DNA from: RBG-13-43-22 sp040755035
Lineage (GTDB): Bacteria; Desulfobacterota; RBG-13-43-22
DNA length: 23,684 bases
Assembly (NCBI GenBank): GCA_040755035.1
Contig: JBFMBU010000026.1
Span: forward strand, 1 to 23,684
Reading direction: 5' to 3'
The translations under genes were made by a program, and so were the position numbers. Shown one piece after another: positions 1-7,618 of this stretch. Within the stretch, counting starts at the first letter, position 1. Every line of letters starts with the position of its first letter. The notes under the pieces are model-generated. The model was not told the origin of the DNA. It did not search any database and worked only from the letters and a program-made list of their open reading frames with translations.

Positions 1-1735
1 CTCTAAGCAAACCTTCCACAATTTGATCCAGATAGTCTTCCTGTAACAGTCTTTCCCGCTCCCGGTCATTGGAAATGAAGGAGGTTTCCACCAGAATGGA
101 CGGCATTTGAGCCCCGATAAGTACATAAAAAGGGGCCTGCTTGACCCCCAGGTTCTTGACCGGGGCGAATTTTTCATTTAAAGACTCCACCAGGGTTTTT
201 TGAATATGGCCGGCCAGACGTGAGGACTCATCAATTTTTGTGTTGAGCATCAGGTCCTTGAGGATCTTCTGCATGTCGCTGATCCTTTTGGTGGAGGTAG
301 CGTTTTCCCGGGCCGCTACCCGGATGGATTCTTCATCGGTAGCTAAGTTTAGAAAATAGGTTTCCACCCCCTCAGCCTGGGTGTTGGGGCTGGCATTGAC
401 GTGGATGGAAAGAAACAGGTCGGCATGCCTGGTATTGGCGATGGCGGTTCGTTCCTCCAGGGGGATGAAGCGGTCCGTGTCCCGAGTCATGATGACCTCA
501 AGGTCGAGTTCCTGCCTGATCCTTTGGGATAGTTTTTGGGCGATTTTCAGGGTCAGGTTTTTTTCATAAACCGTGGTTTTACCGATGGCCCCGGTATCTT
601 TGCCCCCATGACCGGCATCGATGACGATGCGGCGAACGCCCAACCCCAACTGCTGAGCCAGGGAAAGCTTCTTTTCTTTTTCCGGTGGCACAACCGTCTG
701 TTCAAGCGGTTTTTCCTTGCCGGAAACATCGACGATCAAGCGGAAGGGGTTTTCCAAAAAGAAGACCTTATAGCCTTTGATACTTTCGATATCCAGCACC
801 AACCGTACCGTGGAAGCATCGTATTGACCGATCCTTGCTCCTTTTAATAAACCGTCCTGAATAACCAGGGGGGCGGTGTCAGCCGCCAGGCGGGCCGGAA
901 AAAGATCGAGATAGAGTCGTTCCGGTTTTTCAACCGCCGGGTCTTTTTTCAGAAGTTTCGGCCGATAAGAAATCTTATCCTCCACATCCACTACGATTCG
1001 GGTGTATAAAGGCGTGGACCAATGACGCATCCCGGTAACCTGGGGTAGTTTTTTGGGAAAGGATTCGGGTACCTGCGGTTTAATCGTTTCTGGGGTGGAA
1101 GTTTCCTTTAAGGGATCAGAGGATTTCGTTTCCGGTAAAGGATCCTTTTTTTCCAGTCCGGTCAGCAGATCTTCGGCCCGTTTTTTCATGTCCCCTTTGG
1201 GGTAGGTCTTGATTAGTGTCGATGCCTTCTTTTGGGCCAGGTCAGGATCTTTGCGGTGTTTTAGAAATATCTCCGCTGACAACCAAAGGGCATCGTCTGC
1301 CAGGTTGCTCTGGGGATAATGATTGACAAAACGGGAAAAATGATCCAGAGCCAAGTCCAGATCGGCTTCCAGACCCGACCATTGGTAGAGGACATAGTAA
1401 CCCCTCCCGGCCATGAACATGGATCTTTCCCCCCAGAGGGTTTTCGGGTGTTTTTTATAGAGGTCCTTGAAGGTTTCAATAATGGATTCCCAGGGCTGGC
1501 GTTGTGTTTTTTGAGGTGATTTGTCGAGGGAGAAAAAGATTTGGCGGGCTTGATTATATCTTTGTTCCAGTTCCGGGTCGGAGGTTGCGGCCTTAGCCGG
1601 GAGAAGGATTCCCCCCAAGGGGTCATAAAAACCGATCAGAAAAAAAACGAGAGGGATCAGGAACCTGGTCATGGTTTTGAGGGAGGATAAAAGGATCTTT
1701 TGACCGCTGATTCCGTTATTCATAGGAGAAAACAT
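1..1735 (-). CDS. N-acetylmuramoyl-L-alanine amidase, AmiC-type with AMIN domain (3' end outside window)
   Basis: Zinc amidase that cleaves the MurNAc-L-Ala bond of peptidoglycan in the periplasm, usually for cell separation. About 578 residues are visible; the frame is open at the window edge and probably lacks only the last 10-20 residues. Order seen: basic start and hydrophobic signal segment (about residues 17-45, ending near AKAA), a helical TPR-like region with repeated short helices (about 45-185), an AMIN domain (about 233-338, starting near GMRHWST), then Amidase_3. Metal ligands visible are His376 in VIDAGHGGKDTG, Glu391 in YEKN and His445 in LSIHVNA; the catalytic Glu550 lies in LVETSFISN. 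I chose the ATG at 1735 because it follows the mutS stop directly and has AAGGG just upstream; the in-frame ATG at 1723 lacks any Shine-Dalgarno. Last visible gene of the HIT-lapA-mutS operon. AMIN usually targets the amidase to the septum. Confidence 0.93.
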   Translation of the reverse strand, partial: MFSPMNNGISGQKILLSSLKTMTRFLIPLVFFLIGFYDPLGGILLPAKAATSDPELEQRYNQARQIFFSLDKSPQKTQRQPWESIIETFKDLYKKHPKTLWGERSMFMAGRGYYVLYQWSGLEADLDLALDHFSRFVNHYPQSNLADDALWLSAEIFLKHRKDPDLAQKKASTLIKTYPKGDMKKRAEDLLTGLEKKDPLPETKSSDPLKETSTPETIKPQVPESFPKKLPQVTGMRHWSTPLYTRIVVDVEDKISYRPKLLKKDPAVEKPERLYLDLFPARLAADTAPLVIQDGLLKGARIGQYDASTVRLVLDIESIKGYKVFFLENPFRLIVDVSGKEKPLEQTVVPPEKEKKLSLAQQLGLGVRRIVIDAGHGGKDTGAIGKTTVYEKNLTLKIAQKLSQRIRQELDLEVIMTRDTDRFIPLEERTAIANTRHADLFLSIHVNASPNTQAEGVETYFLNLATDEESIRVAARENATSTKRISDMQKILKDLMLNTKIDESSRLAGHIQKTLVESLNEKFAPVKNLGVKQAPFYVLIGAQMPSILVETSFISNDRERERLLQEDYLDQIVEGLLR

Positions 1736-4357
1736 TTAACCCTTTTCCAAAAAATCCTTCAATTCTTTTAAGGTCATCAAGGCCTGAAGAGGGGTCATTT
1801 CATCCAGGGAGAGCCCGCGTACCCTTTCTTCCAGCCATCCATTGCCGGCGGAAAAGAGTTCTAGTTGGGCCGGATGGGACTTACGGGCCTTTCCCGAAGA
1901 AGCCAGGGCCGGAAAACCCCAGAAATCCAGCTCCCCCTTTTCCAGGTTTTTCAGCACCTCACGGGCCCGGTCGATCACCGCTTCGGGGATGCCGGCCAGA
2001 CGGGCTACCTGGATCCCGTAACTTCGACTGGTACCCCCGGCTTGAAGTTTCCTCAAAAAGATGATCTGCTGATTGTATTCCTTGACCGATACGTGATAGT
2101 TTTTAACCTTTTTTTTGGTCTGGGTCAAGTCCGTCAATTCATGGTAATGGGTGGCAAAGAGGGTCTTGACCCCTTTGCCTTTCAGATCATGGAGGTATTC
2201 GGCCACGGACCAGGCGATGCTGAGGCCGTCAAAGGTGCTGGTCCCCCGACCGATCTCGTCTAAGAGGACCAGACTCCGGTCCGTGGCCTGATGGAGGATT
2301 TGAGCGGTTTCCTGCATTTCCACCATGAAGGTGCTTTGGCCTGAGGAAAGGTCATCCGAGGCCCCCACCCGGGTGAAAATCTGGTCGACCAGGCCGATTT
2401 CCGCTTTTTCGGCCGGAACAAATGAGCCGATCTGGGCCATGAGACAGATCAAAGCCGCTTGTCGCAGGATGGTGGATTTCCCGGCCATATTAGGTCCGGT
2501 GATGATGATCATCTGCTGATCTTCGTTGTTAAGCTCAATGGTATTGGGGACAAACCGCTGAGCCGGAAGGTTTTTTTCAATCACCGGGTGACGACTGTCA
2601 GGCAGGGATAGGGTCTTACCTTGATCAACTACCGGTTTCTGGTAGCGGTTTTCCCGGGCCGTCAAGGCCAGGGAAGTCAGGACGTCCAGATCGGATAAAA
2701 GTCCTGCGCTGTGCTGCAATCGGCTGCTTTCAGCGGCCACCTGACGACGGAGTGCATGAAACAACTCCACCTCCAATTGCCATCTTTTCTCTTCGGCCTC
2801 CAGGACCAGGATCTCGTATTCCTTGAGTTCCGGGGTCAGGAACCGTTCCCCGTTGACCAGGGTCTGTTTGCGCTGATAATCGGCCGGGACGGCCGGAAGG
2901 TTGGGACGGGAGACCTCTATATAATAACCGAACACCCTGTTGAATCCGATTTTCAAGGAATTAATCCCGGTCCGTTTTCTTTCCTTGGCTTCCAACTGGG
3001 CGATCCACTCCTTGCCCTCGCGGCTGACCTTTAAGTATTGATCCAGCTTTTCATGATAACCCCTTCGGATAATGCGGGCCTCTTTGTCCTTCCAGTTCAG
3101 GGAAGGTTCATCCAGGATACCCTGTTGAATCACTTCCCGCACTTCCGGCAGAAGATCCAGGGTTTCGGCCGTGGCCTTTAACAGGGGATGTCCGCTTTCC
3201 TGCAAAAGTTGTTTTATCGCCGGCAAATGGACCAGGGAATTTTTCAAGGCCACCAGATCCCTCGGTCCTCCCTGGTTCAGACAGATCTTGGCTACCAGCC
3301 TTTCAATGTCGTATATCTCCCTGAGATGGGAGCGCAGGGTCTGGAGAAGCGTCGTATCCTGAAAAAAGGCCTCGACCAGATTCAGGCGGTTCCCGATTTT
3401 TTCGAGATCCAGTAAAGGGTATTTGATCCATTGTTTGAGCTTGCGGCTGCCCATGGCCGTCATGGTCTGGTCCAAGACCGATATCAGGGAACCCTGACGG
3501 GTACCCCGGTACAAGGTCCGGGTCAACTCCAGATGCCTCTGGGTCGTATCGGATAGAATCATGTAATCAGCGAGGTGATAGACCTTCAAAGGCTGGAGAT
3601 GAGAAACACGGCCCTTTTGGGTCTCCATCAGATAAAAAAGAAGTGCCCCCGCCGCCTGCAAACCAACGGTCAAGGTATCGGCCCCGAACCCGGCCAAAGA
3701 AAGGACCTGGTAATGCCGAATCAGAAGATCTTCGGCCTTGGCGGTTTCAAAGGTCCCCGGGTTTCCATAGCTTAAAAAATGAACCGAGAGCCTTTCTAAT
3801 ATCGGTCCGGTCGAAGGATTCTCTTTTAAGGCCCGGTTGAGCAGGATTTCAGAGGGGCCAATGCGCTCGATTTCTTCCAAGGCCGGCTCCGGTCCCGTTA
3901 CTTCAGTGACCCGGAATTCTCCTGTGGTTAGATCCACCGAAGCCAAGCCGCATTGTTTTTCCCCAAAGGAAAGAGACACCAGATAACGATTGGTGCCGGC
4001 CTCCTGATCATCCAGATAGAGACCGGGGGTGATCAGCCGGGTCACTTCCCGCCGGACGATACCTTTTGCTTGGCCGGGGTCCTCCACCTGTTCACAAAGG
4101 GCTACTTTGTAACCCTTTTCCACCATGCGTGCGATATATCCGGAAACGGCGTGGATCGGTACTCCGCACATGGGGACCAGGTCTTTTTCCTCACCCTTGT
4201 GTCTGGAGGTGAGGGTGATTTCCAGGACCCGGGAAGCCAGACGGGCGTCTTCGTAGAACATCTCGAAAAAATCACCCAGTTGATAGAAAAGGACGAAATC
4301 CCGGTATTGATCCTTAATCTCCAGGTATTGTTCCAGCATGGGGGTGATTTTGGTCAT
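1736..4357 (-). CDS. mutS: DNA mismatch repair protein MutS
   Basis: Recognises mismatches and small loops and signals repair through ATP-driven clamp sliding. The 873-residue length is normal. The N-terminal mismatch-binding domain carries GDFFEMFYEDA (residues 29-39), in which the Phe-X-Glu element is FFE rather than the usual FYE. Middle connector, lever and clamp domains follow. The ATPase has Walker A GPNMAGKS (621-628), Walker B LVLLDE (696-701), the signature-region GRGTSTFDG and FATHYHEL. A C-terminal helix-turn-helix region lies near 776-791, and QLELF at 831-835 matches the beta-clamp binding consensus. The start aligns with the family (TPMLEQYL close to the N-terminus), yet no Shine-Dalgarno is visible, so translation may be coupled to the LapA gene ending 13 nt upstream. 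Its stop abuts the amidase ATG (TAAATG). No mutL is present in the window. Confidence 0.98.
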   Translation of the reverse strand: MTKITPMLEQYLEIKDQYRDFVLFYQLGDFFEMFYEDARLASRVLEITLTSRHKGEEKDLVPMCGVPIHAVSGYIARMVEKGYKVALCEQVEDPGQAKGIVRREVTRLITPGLYLDDQEAGTNRYLVSLSFGEKQCGLASVDLTTGEFRVTEVTGPEPALEEIERIGPSEILLNRALKENPSTGPILERLSVHFLSYGNPGTFETAKAEDLLIRHYQVLSLAGFGADTLTVGLQAAGALLFYLMETQKGRVSHLQPLKVYHLADYMILSDTTQRHLELTRTLYRGTRQGSLISVLDQTMTAMGSRKLKQWIKYPLLDLEKIGNRLNLVEAFFQDTTLLQTLRSHLREIYDIERLVAKICLNQGGPRDLVALKNSLVHLPAIKQLLQESGHPLLKATAETLDLLPEVREVIQQGILDEPSLNWKDKEARIIRRGYHEKLDQYLKVSREGKEWIAQLEAKERKRTGINSLKIGFNRVFGYYIEVSRPNLPAVPADYQRKQTLVNGERFLTPELKEYEILVLEAEEKRWQLEVELFHALRRQVAAESSRLQHSAGLLSDLDVLTSLALTARENRYQKPVVDQGKTLSLPDSRHPVIEKNLPAQRFVPNTIELNNEDQQMIIITGPNMAGKSTILRQAALICLMAQIGSFVPAEKAEIGLVDQIFTRVGASDDLSSGQSTFMVEMQETAQILHQATDRSLVLLDEIGRGTSTFDGLSIAWSVAEYLHDLKGKGVKTLFATHYHELTDLTQTKKKVKNYHVSVKEYNQQIIFLRKLQAGGTSRSYGIQVARLAGIPEAVIDRAREVLKNLEKGELDFWGFPALASSGKARKSHPAQLELFSAGNGWLEERVRGLSLDEMTPLQALMTLKELKDFLEKG

Positions 4358-4370
4358 GAAAAAAAATGAA

Positions 4371-4811
4371 TCAGGGCCGGGAAAGGGGTTTATCTCCCGA
4401 GGAGGGGTCTTTTTTTAATAATGGTCCGGGGGAGACGATCGTGCCCCCTTCATTTTTTTTAACCGGGTCCGAGGCCGGTTTAGGGGCTGATACCGGTTCG
4501 GTTTTGATTTCTTTAAGGGGATCCTGTTTTCCCTCCTGCCGGATTTCCTGACGGGAGGCGGCTTTTAACTGTTTGATCTCCTTGTTCAGACGGCGTCTTT
4601 CCCCCCAGCCGATAACCGTAGCCAGGAACACCCCGCTGAAAAAGAGGATGGGAGCTATCAGATATAAGGGAAGTGGAACCGATATGAGGGAGATGAACCC
4701 CAGATTCAGACGCAGGGCGAGGCCGTTGGTCAGGGTGGTGTAATTTTGAAGAATAAAAACAGCAAAAAGCAGTATCAGCAGACCATAGAGGTAGACCTTT
4801 AGTGTGCGCAT
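4371..4811 (-). CDS. LapA-domain (DUF1049) inner-membrane protein
   Basis: Small membrane protein of 146 residues resembling the LapA/YciS family, which in enterobacteria takes part in coordinating lipopolysaccharide assembly. Two hydrophobic segments are visible: the first near residues 5-25 ends in the characteristic FILQNYTT, and the second is near 45-67 (PLYLIAPILFFSGVFLATVIGW). A charged, probably cytoplasmic tail follows with RRRLNKEIKQLK and a Pro/Lys-rich, low-complexity C-terminus. I chose ATG 4811, one base after the stop of the HIT gene, because GAGG sits 6 nt upstream; a GTG at 4823 is possible but has poorer support. Function here is inferred from domain architecture only; the long polar tail is not part of the core family and may be disordered. 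Confidence 0.85.
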   Translation of the reverse strand: MRTLKVYLYGLLILLFAVFILQNYTTLTNGLALRLNLGFISLISVPLPLYLIAPILFFSGVFLATVIGWGERRRLNKEIKQLKAASRQEIRQEGKQDPLKEIKTEPVSAPKPASDPVKKNEGGTIVSPGPLLKKDPSSGDKPLSRP

Positions 4812-4812
4812 A

Positions 4813-5304
4813 TCAATCCTCACTGACCTTTTGAAAAAATGGAAGCAGTCTGAGATAGGTTTGTTCCATATGTTCGGGGATGACCCGGATATCCCCGAAG
4901 ACGGTCATGAAGTTGGTGTCCCCGTTCCAGCGGGGGACAATATGAAAATGCAGATGATCTTCCACTCCGGCCCCGGCTACCCGGCCCAGGTTCAGGCCAA
5001 CATTGAATCCCTCGGCCTTCATCACTTTTTTTAGAATCCCCACCGCATGACCGACCATGGTCAGCAGGGCGTTTTTTTCCTTTTCTCCCAACTGGTCCAG
5101 AGAGGCCTTATGTTTCAGGGGGGCCACAAGCAAGTGACCGTTGATATAGGGATATTTGTTCATCATCACCAGGGTATGGTCTCCGATGAAAAGTACGGAC
5201 CGCTCTGTCCGATCGCCCTTGACCCCGGCGCAGAAAATGCAGCCCTCTTCCTTGTTGTTATTCAAGATATATTCCATCCGCCAGGGCGCCCATAAGACAT
5301 CCAT
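4813..5304 (-). CDS. HIT-family hydrolase/phosphorylase (Ap4A-type)
   Basis: Histidine-triad protein of 163 residues, most like the bacterial LWAPWRMEYI subgroup that includes diadenosine tetraphosphate phosphorylases. The triad HLHFHIVPRW has its histidines at 117, 119 and 121; the central one normally forms the nucleotidyl intermediate. CIFC (Cys22, Cys25) is a zinc-knuckle half often found in HIT proteins, and GDHTLVMMNKYPYINGHLLVAP is the conserved HIT core (each part recognised, starting near residue 41). The start has an excellent Shine-Dalgarno (CAGGAG, 8 nt before ATG). First gene of the minus-strand operon that continues into lapA-like, mutS and the amidase. Preferred substrate cannot be read from sequence; Ap4A or another adenylylated nucleotide is likely. 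Confidence 0.95.
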   Translation of the reverse strand: MDVLWAPWRMEYILNNNKEEGCIFCAGVKGDRTERSVLFIGDHTLVMMNKYPYINGHLLVAPLKHKASLDQLGEKEKNALLTMVGHAVGILKKVMKAEGFNVGLNLGRVAGAGVEDHLHFHIVPRWNGDTNFMTVFGDIRVIPEHMEQTYLRLLPFFQKVSED

Positions 5305-5324
5305 TCCGTAACTCCTGTTTTGTA

Positions 5325-5355
5325 TCCATCCGGGAAAGGCCCTTTTCCGGATGGA
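5325..5355. repeat. Palindrome, TCCGGAAAAG family, copy 1
   Basis: Arms TCCATCCGGGAAAGG (5325-5339) and CCTTTTCCGGATGGA (5341-5355) are reverse complements except for one position that can form a G-U pair, and flank a single C. The core TCCGGAAAAG/CTTTTCCGGA recurs as a perfect palindrome at 10538-10558. It lies close upstream of the HIT gene ribosome binding site, so as RNA it could limit translation. A REP-like element is the simplest reading. Confidence 0.75.
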
Positions 5356-5361
5356 GCAAAT

Positions 5362-5427
5362 AGCGATCAGCTTTTAGCGTTCAGCAAAATTCTTTATTCA
5401 TCCAGACCGGCTGACCGCTGACCGCTG
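5362..5427. repeat. Cluster of four AGCGNTCAGC 10-mers, two in each orientation
   Basis: AGCGATCAGC (5362-5371) and AGCGTTCAGC (5376-5385) read on the plus strand; GCTGACCGCT reads twice, overlapping, at 5410-5419 and 5417-5426 and is the reverse complement of AGCGGTCAGC. Left and right pairs could form alternative hairpins in the HIT operon leader. Confidence 0.65.
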
Positions 5428-5582
5428 TAAGCTTCGTTCAGAAATTATAAATTTCCAGACGAGAACTATTTATAAGTCCTCTTCATCCCGGAAAAGGATG
5501 CAAACTTGTCCGGGTCATGAGGTGCAAAGGGGCGATCAGTGCTTTCATTAGGTCAACCGCTTGTTTTTCCTTTTGGTTTCAT

Positions 5583-5611
5583 AGTATAAAATAAGCCCTA
5601 CAAGGGGTCAA
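5583..5611 (-). promoter_or_regulatory. Sigma70-type promoter for the HIT-lapA-mutS-amidase operon
   Basis: Read on the minus strand: -35 TTGACC (5611-5606), 17-nt spacer, -10 TATACT (5588-5583). Both hexamers match consensus at five of six positions. Transcription would start near 5576, about 270 nt before the HIT start codon. Confidence 0.7.
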
Positions 5612-5618
5612 GGAGAAA

Positions 5619-5631
5619 AAGTCGAGGACTT
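5619..5631 (-). terminator. Weak hairpin after the GlcF-like gene
   Basis: Minus strand: AAGTC-CTC-GACTT followed by TTT. The 5-bp stem is AT-rich, so termination would be inefficient; it lies 24 nt after the iron-sulfur gene stop and just before the operon promoter. Confidence 0.35.
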
Positions 5632-5654
5632 CCCTTCTTAAAATTTTCCAAACC

Positions 5655-6878
5655 TCAAACCAGCAGCTCGGCCCAATGTTTCACCGGGACGCTTCGCTCC
5701 CCGAACGATGCGTTGTTTTTAAGCTGCATCAGACAAGCCATGCAGGAGGTAACCAGCATATCGGCTCCTGATTGGTCGAGGTGGTTCAAAGGATGGGTGA
5801 GGATTTTCAGCGACAAATCCGGATGGCTTAAGTTAAACAGGCCACCGTGACCGCAGCAGCGCTGTTCTTTCAACTCAACCAGAGATAGGCCCTTTATGGA
5901 TCGTAAGAGCTTGCGGGGTTCCTCGAATATATTCAGTTCCCTTTTGGCGTGACAGGGGTCATGGAAGGCTACACGCTGGAGGGTAAGCGGTTCCCTGGGG
6001 GGTGCGACAACCTTTTGCCTGATCAGGAACTGACTTAATTCCTCAATTTTGGAGACAAATTCCTTTACTTTCGGCAGCAAGGCCGTGTCCTCGGCCAGGA
6101 GATCCCTATAGGCGGTCTTGAGATGTGCTGCGCAGGAGGTACAGGCAACTACTATCGAATCCAGGCGGCTTTCGCTGAAAGCCAGGATATTCCTTCGAGC
6201 CAGGTTTCTGGCCGTATTCAAATCCCCCAGGCTGAAGGCCGGTAACCCACAGCAGGTCTGCTCTTTCGGCAATAGGACCTTCCCCAAGGGATAGAGGAGT
6301 TTCAGGGCGGCTTCCCCTACTTCCGGATGGAGATAATTAATGGTACAACCAGCAAAGAATCCGATAGGGTTGGCTACTTTTGATTTGTTTGGACCGAAGG
6401 CCGCATCCCGATCCAGAAAAAAAGGATTACGCAATACCGGCCACGGTTTTGAGCCGGAAAAAAAACGCAGCCGCAGCCCCCGGTCCCCGGGAATTTTTTT
6501 AAAAAGCAGCTGTTGGCCTCCTCTGATCTTTTTCATACGCCCGGGAAAGGGCAGAATTTCTTTGGCCAGGATTCTTTTCCAACGGGCCGATCCCACTTTA
6601 GCAAAGGTCAGAGAACGTGCCTGTTGGATCAGGTCATCGGCCTTCACCCCGCTGGGGCAATGCTCAGCGCAGGCCCCGCAAAGCAGACAGTTGGACAATA
6701 AATCGTAAAGCTGATTATCCAGCGGTAGAAATTCGCTCAGGCACCCGGAAATAAGGGCCAGCTTGCCCCTGGCGGTAAGGGTTTCCTGGCCGGTTTCGAG
6801 ATAAACGGGGCAAACCGATGAACAACTGCCGCACTTGACACAGCGGGATAATTTTTCATTCCACTCGATCAGGTCCAT
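5655..6878 (-). CDS. GlcF-like (Fe-S)-binding protein with two CCG domains
   Basis: Iron-sulfur electron-transfer subunit of the glycolate/lactate oxidase type (GlcF/LutA/HdrD relatives), which carries electrons from a flavin dehydrogenase partner. Counting from the longer TTG start at 6896, two [4Fe-4S] ferredoxin sites are seen: Cys19-22-25-29 (CVKCGSCSSVCP) and Cys70-73-76-80 (CLLCGACAEHCP). Two cysteine-rich CCG domains follow: Cys184, CC215-216, Cys252/255, and Cys315, CC347-348, Cys385/388. I prefer the ATG at 6878 (407 residues, starting MDLIEW), with GGA 5 nt upstream; the TTG has no Shine-Dalgarno. No FAD-linked GlcD subunit is adjacent, so the partner is unknown. Divergent from the outer-membrane protein gene; shares no operon with its neighbours. 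Confidence 0.9.
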   Translation of the reverse strand: MDLIEWNEKLSRCVKCGSCSSVCPVYLETGQETLTARGKLALISGCLSEFLPLDNQLYDLLSNCLLCGACAEHCPSGVKADDLIQQARSLTFAKVGSARWKRILAKEILPFPGRMKKIRGGQQLLFKKIPGDRGLRLRFFSGSKPWPVLRNPFFLDRDAAFGPNKSKVANPIGFFAGCTINYLHPEVGEAALKLLYPLGKVLLPKEQTCCGLPAFSLGDLNTARNLARRNILAFSESRLDSIVVACTSCAAHLKTAYRDLLAEDTALLPKVKEFVSKIEELSQFLIRQKVVAPPREPLTLQRVAFHDPCHAKRELNIFEEPRKLLRSIKGLSLVELKEQRCCGHGGLFNLSHPDLSLKILTHPLNHLDQSGADMLVTSCMACLMQLKNNASFGERSVPVKHWAELLV

Positions 6879-7016
6879 GAATCCATTGTTCCGCAAAAGG
6901 CTTTTTTGTCGGCCATGGGGGAAAAAGGGTCGCCTCTTTCTTTCCCATTGAACTTTCTCTCGGCTTATGATACCATCTTAACTCAAAAAAAGAGAGCAAG
7001 AAAGGAGATCAGATAC

Positions 7017-7562
7017 ATGAATAAAAAAATGCTGGTTCTGGCAACGGTCCTGATTACCCTTTTCCTGTTACCCTTAACCCTTCAGGCTGAGAGTGGGAAA
7101 TTCGGCCTGGGGGCACGCATGGGGGTATACAAATCGGCCGATGCCGACGGCCATAAATTATACGGTGGGGCGCAAGCCCGCTGGAGGATTTTCCCGGCCC
7201 TTTCCGTCGAAGGGAGTATTGATTACCGGGTGCAGGAAAGCTATCCCGACAACAAAAAAATCACCAGCTATCCCATTCTGGCCACGGCTTTATTTTATCC
7301 GATTCCGGACGCCAAATATTCCCCCTATCTTCTCGGTGGATTAGGCTGGTATTATTCCAAGGTGGAGGATAAAACGGGGAGCAGCACCGTCCACACCCCC
7401 GGATTGCATGTCGGTGCCGGTCTGGATATTCCGTTGAGCCCTGAAATATCCTTTAATGCCGATTTCCGCTATTATTTTCTGAATTACAGCGATCAGAAAG
7501 TGAAGGACCTGAAGACCAACGGTTATATTATCAGTGCCGGGTTGACGTTTTATCTCTGGTAA
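7017..7562 (+). CDS. Small outer-membrane beta-barrel protein
   Basis: 181 residues. The ATG at 7017 has AAGGAG nine nt upstream and starts a clear Sec signal peptide (MNKKMLVLATVL..., cleavage likely after LTLQA, about residue 23). The mature part alternates aromatic and polar residues in short beta-strands (YGGAQARWRIF, SPYLLGGLGWYYSKV, FNADFRYYFLNY) and ends in an aromatic residue (AGLTFYLW), the usual C-terminal signal for insertion by the BAM machinery. About eight strands fit the OmpA/OmpX-like PF13505 fold. No enzyme motif is visible. Substrate or role is unknown; it stands alone between a divergent iron-sulfur gene and the convergent metG. Confidence 0.88.
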   Translation: MNKKMLVLATVLITLFLLPLTLQAESGKFGLGARMGVYKSADADGHKLYGGAQARWRIFPALSVEGSIDYRVQESYPDNKKITSYPILATALFYPIPDAKYSPYLLGGLGWYYSKVEDKTGSSTVHTPGLHVGAGLDIPLSPEISFNADFRYYFLNYSDQKVKDLKTNGYIISAGLTFYLW

Positions 7563-7566
7563 GGAA

Positions 7567-7595
7567 GAGGCAGCGGGAATTTCTCTCGCTGCCTC
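7567..7595. terminator. Bidirectional hairpin between the OMP gene and metG
   Basis: Perfect 9-bp stem GAGGCAGCG (7567-7575) / CGCTGCCTC (7587-7595) with an 11-nt loop, between convergent stops at 7562 and 7619. The downstream T-tract is weak on both strands. Confidence 0.6.
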
Positions 7596-7618
7596 GGGTT
7601 CTTTACAGAAAAAATCCC

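Larger units (their letters stand above)
5305..5654. other. 350-nt intergenic region / long leader of the HIT-mutS operon
   Basis: No gene recognised. From right to left on the minus strand it holds a weak hairpin after the iron-sulfur gene, a good sigma70-like promoter (5583-5611), and about 270 nt of untranslated leader. The leader includes an inverted-repeat cluster of the 10-mer AGCGNTCAGC (5362-5427) and a 15-bp-arm palindrome (5325-5355) placed about 10 nt upstream of the HIT ribosome binding site. A 21-codon minus-strand frame (5483-5548) has no ribosome binding site and is not called. Confidence 0.7.

Noticed and set aside
5483..5548. 21-codon minus-strand frame in the HIT operon leader
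   Set aside because: No Shine-Dalgarno and no recognisable feature; could be a leader peptide, but nothing supports it.
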